Positions 61,201 through 64,000 of a stretch of DNA of 64,000 nt are shown here, piece by piece (positions within the stretch are counted from its first letter, which is position 1; the number at the start of each line of letters is the position of its first letter). The notes under the pieces are model-generated. The model had not been told where the DNA came from and did not search any database. It was given only the letters and a program-made list of their open reading frames with translations. The position numbers and the translations under genes are program-made. The stretch lies in assembly GCF_964340395.1 (NCBI RefSeq), contig NC_135565.1, forward strand, positions 21,228,709-21,292,708, given 5' to 3'. The DNA is from Glandiceps talaboti (lineage: Eukaryota; Hemichordata; Enteropneusta; Spengelidae).

Positions 61201-64000
61201 AGTTCATAACTTGCGTGCCCTATTCAAATATTTTCAATTCTGTAACACAATTTCTTTCTTACTTACCATGTGCATGTTGTACAACCGCTAATACCAGCTG
61301 ACTATACGATTTATCATATGCCATTGTTTTGGTTTCCTTGACAACCAAATCCAGGAGTCCAGGCGATATAAACTGTACCAGTTCTTTGTGACGAATGTCA
61401 CCTGATTTCTTACTGTAAAAGAAAACAAACAAGTGTTGTTATAATGTAGAATTTCACTGTAGCGGTTCCATTTATGCCAGACGGTGAAATAAAAGTTAAA
61501 AGTAATATAACCATGGTGACAGTAACTAAGAATTGACTAACCTTGTAGGGTTGTTGTCATGGTGACAGTAACTAAAAATTAACTAACCTTGTAGGGTTGT
61601 TGTCACCTTGTTGTAAAATCTTGACTACATCAGGGTGACAGTAACTCGGATCACGTCCACACAATAAATACAGAAGTACTTTGCGTCCATATGGACTCTT
61701 AGCTAGTGTGGATAAGTGAAGTAACATCTCCTGTTAAGTATAACATATGAAAAGAATCAGTTAACATGGATAAACTTAGAATGACCTTTGACACAAGTTT
61801 GGTATCAAATACTGAGTAAGGGCCTGTACTTACATTTAGAATGACCTTTGACACAAGTTTGGTACCAAATACTGAGTAAGGGCCTGTACTTACATTTAAA
61901 ATGACCTTTGACACAAGTTTGGTATCAAATACTGAGTAAGGGCCTGTATATACATTTAGAATGACCTTTGACACAAATTTGGCATCAAATACTGAGTAAG
62001 GGCCTGTACTTACAGTTAGAATGACCTTTGACGCAAGTTTGGTATCAAATACTGAGTAAGGGCCTGTACTTACATTTAGAATGACCTTTGACGCAAGTTT
62101 GGTATCAAATACTGAGTAAGGGCCTGTACTTACATTTAGAATGACCTTTGACACAAGTTTGGTACCAAATACTGAGTAAGGGCCTGTACTTACATTTAAA
62201 ATGACCTTTGACACAAGTTTGGTATCAAATACTGAGTAAGGGCCTGTATATACATTTAGAATGACCTTTGACACAAATTTGGCATCAAATACTGAGTAAG
62301 GGCCTGTACTTACAGTTAGAATGACCTTTGACGCAAGTTTGGTATCAAATACTGAGTAAGGGCCTGTACTTACATTTAGAATGACCTTTGACGCAAGTTT
62401 GGTATCAAATACTGAGTAAGGGCCTGTATATACATTTAGAATGACCTTTGACACAAGTTTGGTATCAAATACTGAGTAAGGGCCTGTATATACATTTAGA
62501 AAGACCTTTGACACAAATTTGGCATCAAATACTGAGTAAGGGCCTGTACTTAGTTAGAATGACCTTTGACGCAAGTTTGGTATCAAATACTGAGTAAGGG
62601 CCTGTACTTACATTTAGAATGACCTTTGACGCAAGTTTGGTATCAAATACTGAGTAAGGGCCTGTACTTACATTTAGAATGACCTTTGACACAAGTTTGG
62701 TATCAAATACTGAGTAAGGGCCTGTACTTACATTTAGAATGACCTTTGACGCAAGTTTGGTATCAAATACTGAGTAAGGGCCTGTACTTACATTTAGAAT
62801 GACCTTTGACACAAGTTTGGTATCATCAACACAATCTAATATTGCTACTAACGCTAGATGTCCATACTCCTCCTGACATATCTTCACAATAAATGTCTTG
62901 AAGGATTTGATGATTGCCTTCCGATCCTGAAAACAAATTAAAAAAAAAAAACATGCTTATTTTCTCAACTCTTAATTTTTGTATACTTCAAACTTTGGAC
63001 TATTCTGATAAAAGTAAAATCAGCTGATATCATGTGTGTGTCATATCTGTACAACTATCTCTGATATACTTACCTTAGCTGTACCATTGCATATACACTG
63101 CATAGCTACACGACTACCGTCTTGTGTGTGTAATATCTGTACAACTATCTCTGATATACTTACCTTAGCTGTACCATTCCATATACACTGCATAGCTACA
63201 CGACTACCGTCGTGTGTGTGTAATATCTGTACAACTATCTCTGATATAGTTACCTTAGCTGTACCATTCCATATACACTGCATAGCTACACGACTACCGT
63301 CGTGTGTGTGTAATATCTGTACAACTATCTCTGATATACTTACCTTAGCTGTACCATTCCATATACACTGCATAGCTACACGACTACCGTCCTGTGTGTG
63401 TAATATCTGTACAACTATCTCTGATATACTTACCTTAGCTGTACCATTCCATATACACTGCATAGCTACACGACTACCGTCGTGTGTGTGTAATATCTGT
63501 ACAACTATTTCTCTCATTCCCTCTATCATGTCCTACAAACCAAAGTGAAAATAAGTTTATTTAAATACCAAAATGAGTAGCAAGGTTCAAGCACTTTAAA
63601 GTCACATAGATTTCAGTTTCCAGAAGTTTTTGACTCATTTTTTGTAAGTTTGTCAGCTAACCAATGTCACTTTTTAGGAGTAATTTATAAAATCTGTTGA
63701 CAACAGACTGTTATGTGACAATACATTTAGATATACAAGTTGGTACCAGAAATGTTTTAATATTTATAACTAATAACTTCAAAATTACCATTTGCCTGGA
63801 GTTTCAAGAATAAAGAACACTTTTCTAGAACTTCCCTGAATTAGTTTGTAGTTCCAGGACTTCCCTAGATTAGTTTGTAGTTCCAGGACTTCCCTGAATT
63901 AGTTTGTAATGCCAGGACTTTATATGATATATGTACATGTTATATACTCACAGCTTTTTCTTTTTGGTCAGCATAAGTGAAATAATCTCTGAGTGCTTTA
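58230..64000 (-). CDS. PUM3: Pumilio homologue 3 (PUM3/Puf6-type), 3' part
   Basis: Ten exons join in frame: 63952-64000 (continues beyond the window), 63434-63532, 62792-62926, 61588-61730, 61267-61412, 60569-60660, 60101-60185, 59462-59552 and 58230-58365, with the first of the ten or more lying outside the window. The encoded part covers late PUM-type repeats and the CPL region: YFTYADQKEKA, VQILHTHDGSRVAMQCIW, YGHLALVAILDCVDDTKLV, KSPYGRKVLLYLL, HIVEHPAGHLLLKRLLQQDK and WAKVNRSAFVL, closely following human PUM3. Family members are nucleolar RNA/DNA-binding proteins needed for ribosome biogenesis (yeast Puf6 also represses ASH1 mRNA). The 59462 exon is assigned the acceptor at 59553, because a nearer AG puts a stop in frame. 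Three consecutive-type junctions (donors at 61588, 62792, 63434) are duplicated, two of them into long in-frame arrays. Confidence 0.93.
58395..58660. mobile_element. Hairpin/MITE-like element, family A (copy 4)
   Basis: Begins aagttgaacaaaaaatatgg and ends tattggggaataacatctaa, as at 43395-43690. It lies in the last intron of the PUM3-like gene. Confidence 0.75.
58890..58914. repeat. Poly(C) run
   Basis: An uninterrupted C run of more than 20 bases in the last intron of the PUM3-like gene. Similar shorter runs occur at 15161, 27640 and 31086. Confidence 0.95.
59617..59706. repeat. 42-bp repeat, two and a half copies
   Basis: acagtctatgtacatgtcat gtgtgtaggacctatt units in an intron of the PUM3-like gene. 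Confidence 0.85.
60755..60835. repeat. Two-copy direct repeat of about 39 bases
   Basis: ccaagtaccaggtcatctca agtgtcttggca occurs twice in tandem in a PUM3 intron. No coding bases are included. Confidence 0.85.
61530..61620 (-). repeat. Two-copy duplication of a PUM3 exon end plus donor
   Basis: ggtgacagtaactaa.aatt, gactaaccttgtagggttgt is repeated with a period of about 46 bases. On the gene strand each copy reads AACAACCCTACAAG|GTTAGT. The true junction is 61587/61588. Confidence 0.85.
61755..62791 (-). repeat. 60-bp in-frame minisatellite of a PUM3 exon end plus donor
   Basis: About 17 units. On the gene strand each has about 33 coding bases (DTKLVSKVILN) and then GTAAGTACAGGCCCTTACTC and AGTATTT. 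The unit is 20 codons and reads open across junctions (VSTGPYSVFDTKLVSKVILN) until a four-base loss near 62552. Some copies have the donor changed to GTATAT. Variant order repeats with a 300-base period (61861 block equals 62161 block). The true junction is 62791/62792. Confidence 0.95.
63036..63433 (-). repeat. 90-bp in-frame minisatellite of a PUM3 exon end plus donor
   Basis: About four and a half units plus the exon copy. On the gene strand each carries about 75 coding bases (EIVVQILHTHDGSRVAMQCI to GTAK) and GTAAGTATATCA. The unit is 30 codons and open throughout (..NGTAKVSISEIVVQ..). Copies differ at only a few positions, for example the His/Gln codon in HTHD/HTQD and one donor GTAACT. 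The true junction is 63433/63434. Confidence 0.95.
63838..63915. repeat. 29-bp repeat, about three copies
   Basis: cttccctgaattagtttgta gttccagga units near the first PUM3 exon visible in the window. Confidence 0.9.

Noticed and set aside
61699-62514. 271-codon repetitive minus-strand frame as an independent gene
   Set aside because: It is read-through of the 60-bp PUM3 junction array and its exon; only the edges match PUM3.
63036-63548. 170-codon plus-strand frame opposite the 90-bp array
   Set aside because: It is the antisense of an in-frame coding repeat; no homology or splice context.

Overview
The window is nuclear DNA from an invertebrate animal. It has intron-rich genes with GT-AG junctions, most of whose donors read GTAAGT, and low-GC DNA packed with minisatellites, microsatellites and short non-autonomous elements. 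Six protein-coding genes can be assembled exon by exon, and their frames join cleanly. No prokaryotic, viral or organellar genes were seen. I recall from memory, unverified, that minisatellites spanning exon-intron junctions (called 'mirages') were described at the amphioxus Adh locus. Because of that, a cephalochordate or another marine invertebrate deuterostome is my first guess, with low confidence.

Layout, left to right. 2109-9483 (-): C6orf89/BRAP-like membrane protein, 6 exons, 348 aa. 10803-13704 (-): a bHLH factor of the TCFL5/SOHLH type, 5 exons, 416 aa. 16481-20705 (+): a second bHLH factor, SOHLH2-like, 5 coding exons, 676 aa, with a receiver-like N-terminus and a long Gln/Glu-rich region. 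The two bHLH genes are head to head and share an intron at the same codon. 22385-34618 (-): complete cytosolic cysteinyl-tRNA synthetase, 16 exons, 742 aa. 36652/42478-54901 (+): an ATGL/PNPLA2-like triacylglycerol lipase, 501-502 aa. It has two interchangeable first coding exons 5.7 kb apart and an extra alternative 3' exon. 58230 to beyond 64000 (-): the 3' part of a PUM3/Puf6-type pumilio gene.

The most striking feature is that many tandem arrays are copies of an exon end together with its splice site. At least nine arrays or small duplications, spread over three of the genes, carry coding bases plus the authentic donor (GTAAGT in most) or acceptor, repeated 2 to about 40 times. Three of the arrays have units divisible by three (60, 75 and 90 bp) and stay largely open in the gene's frame. 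Use of another copy of the splice site would there add whole 20-, 25- or 30-residue blocks.

The remaining sequence holds ordinary intronic minisatellites, long tetranucleotide tracts (one over 1 kb), a tRNA-derived SINE family, and several hairpin/MITE-like families present in 2-5 copies each. The genes do not form one pathway. Their neighbourhood looks like ordinary gene order, apart from the bHLH pair, which probably arose by local inverted duplication.
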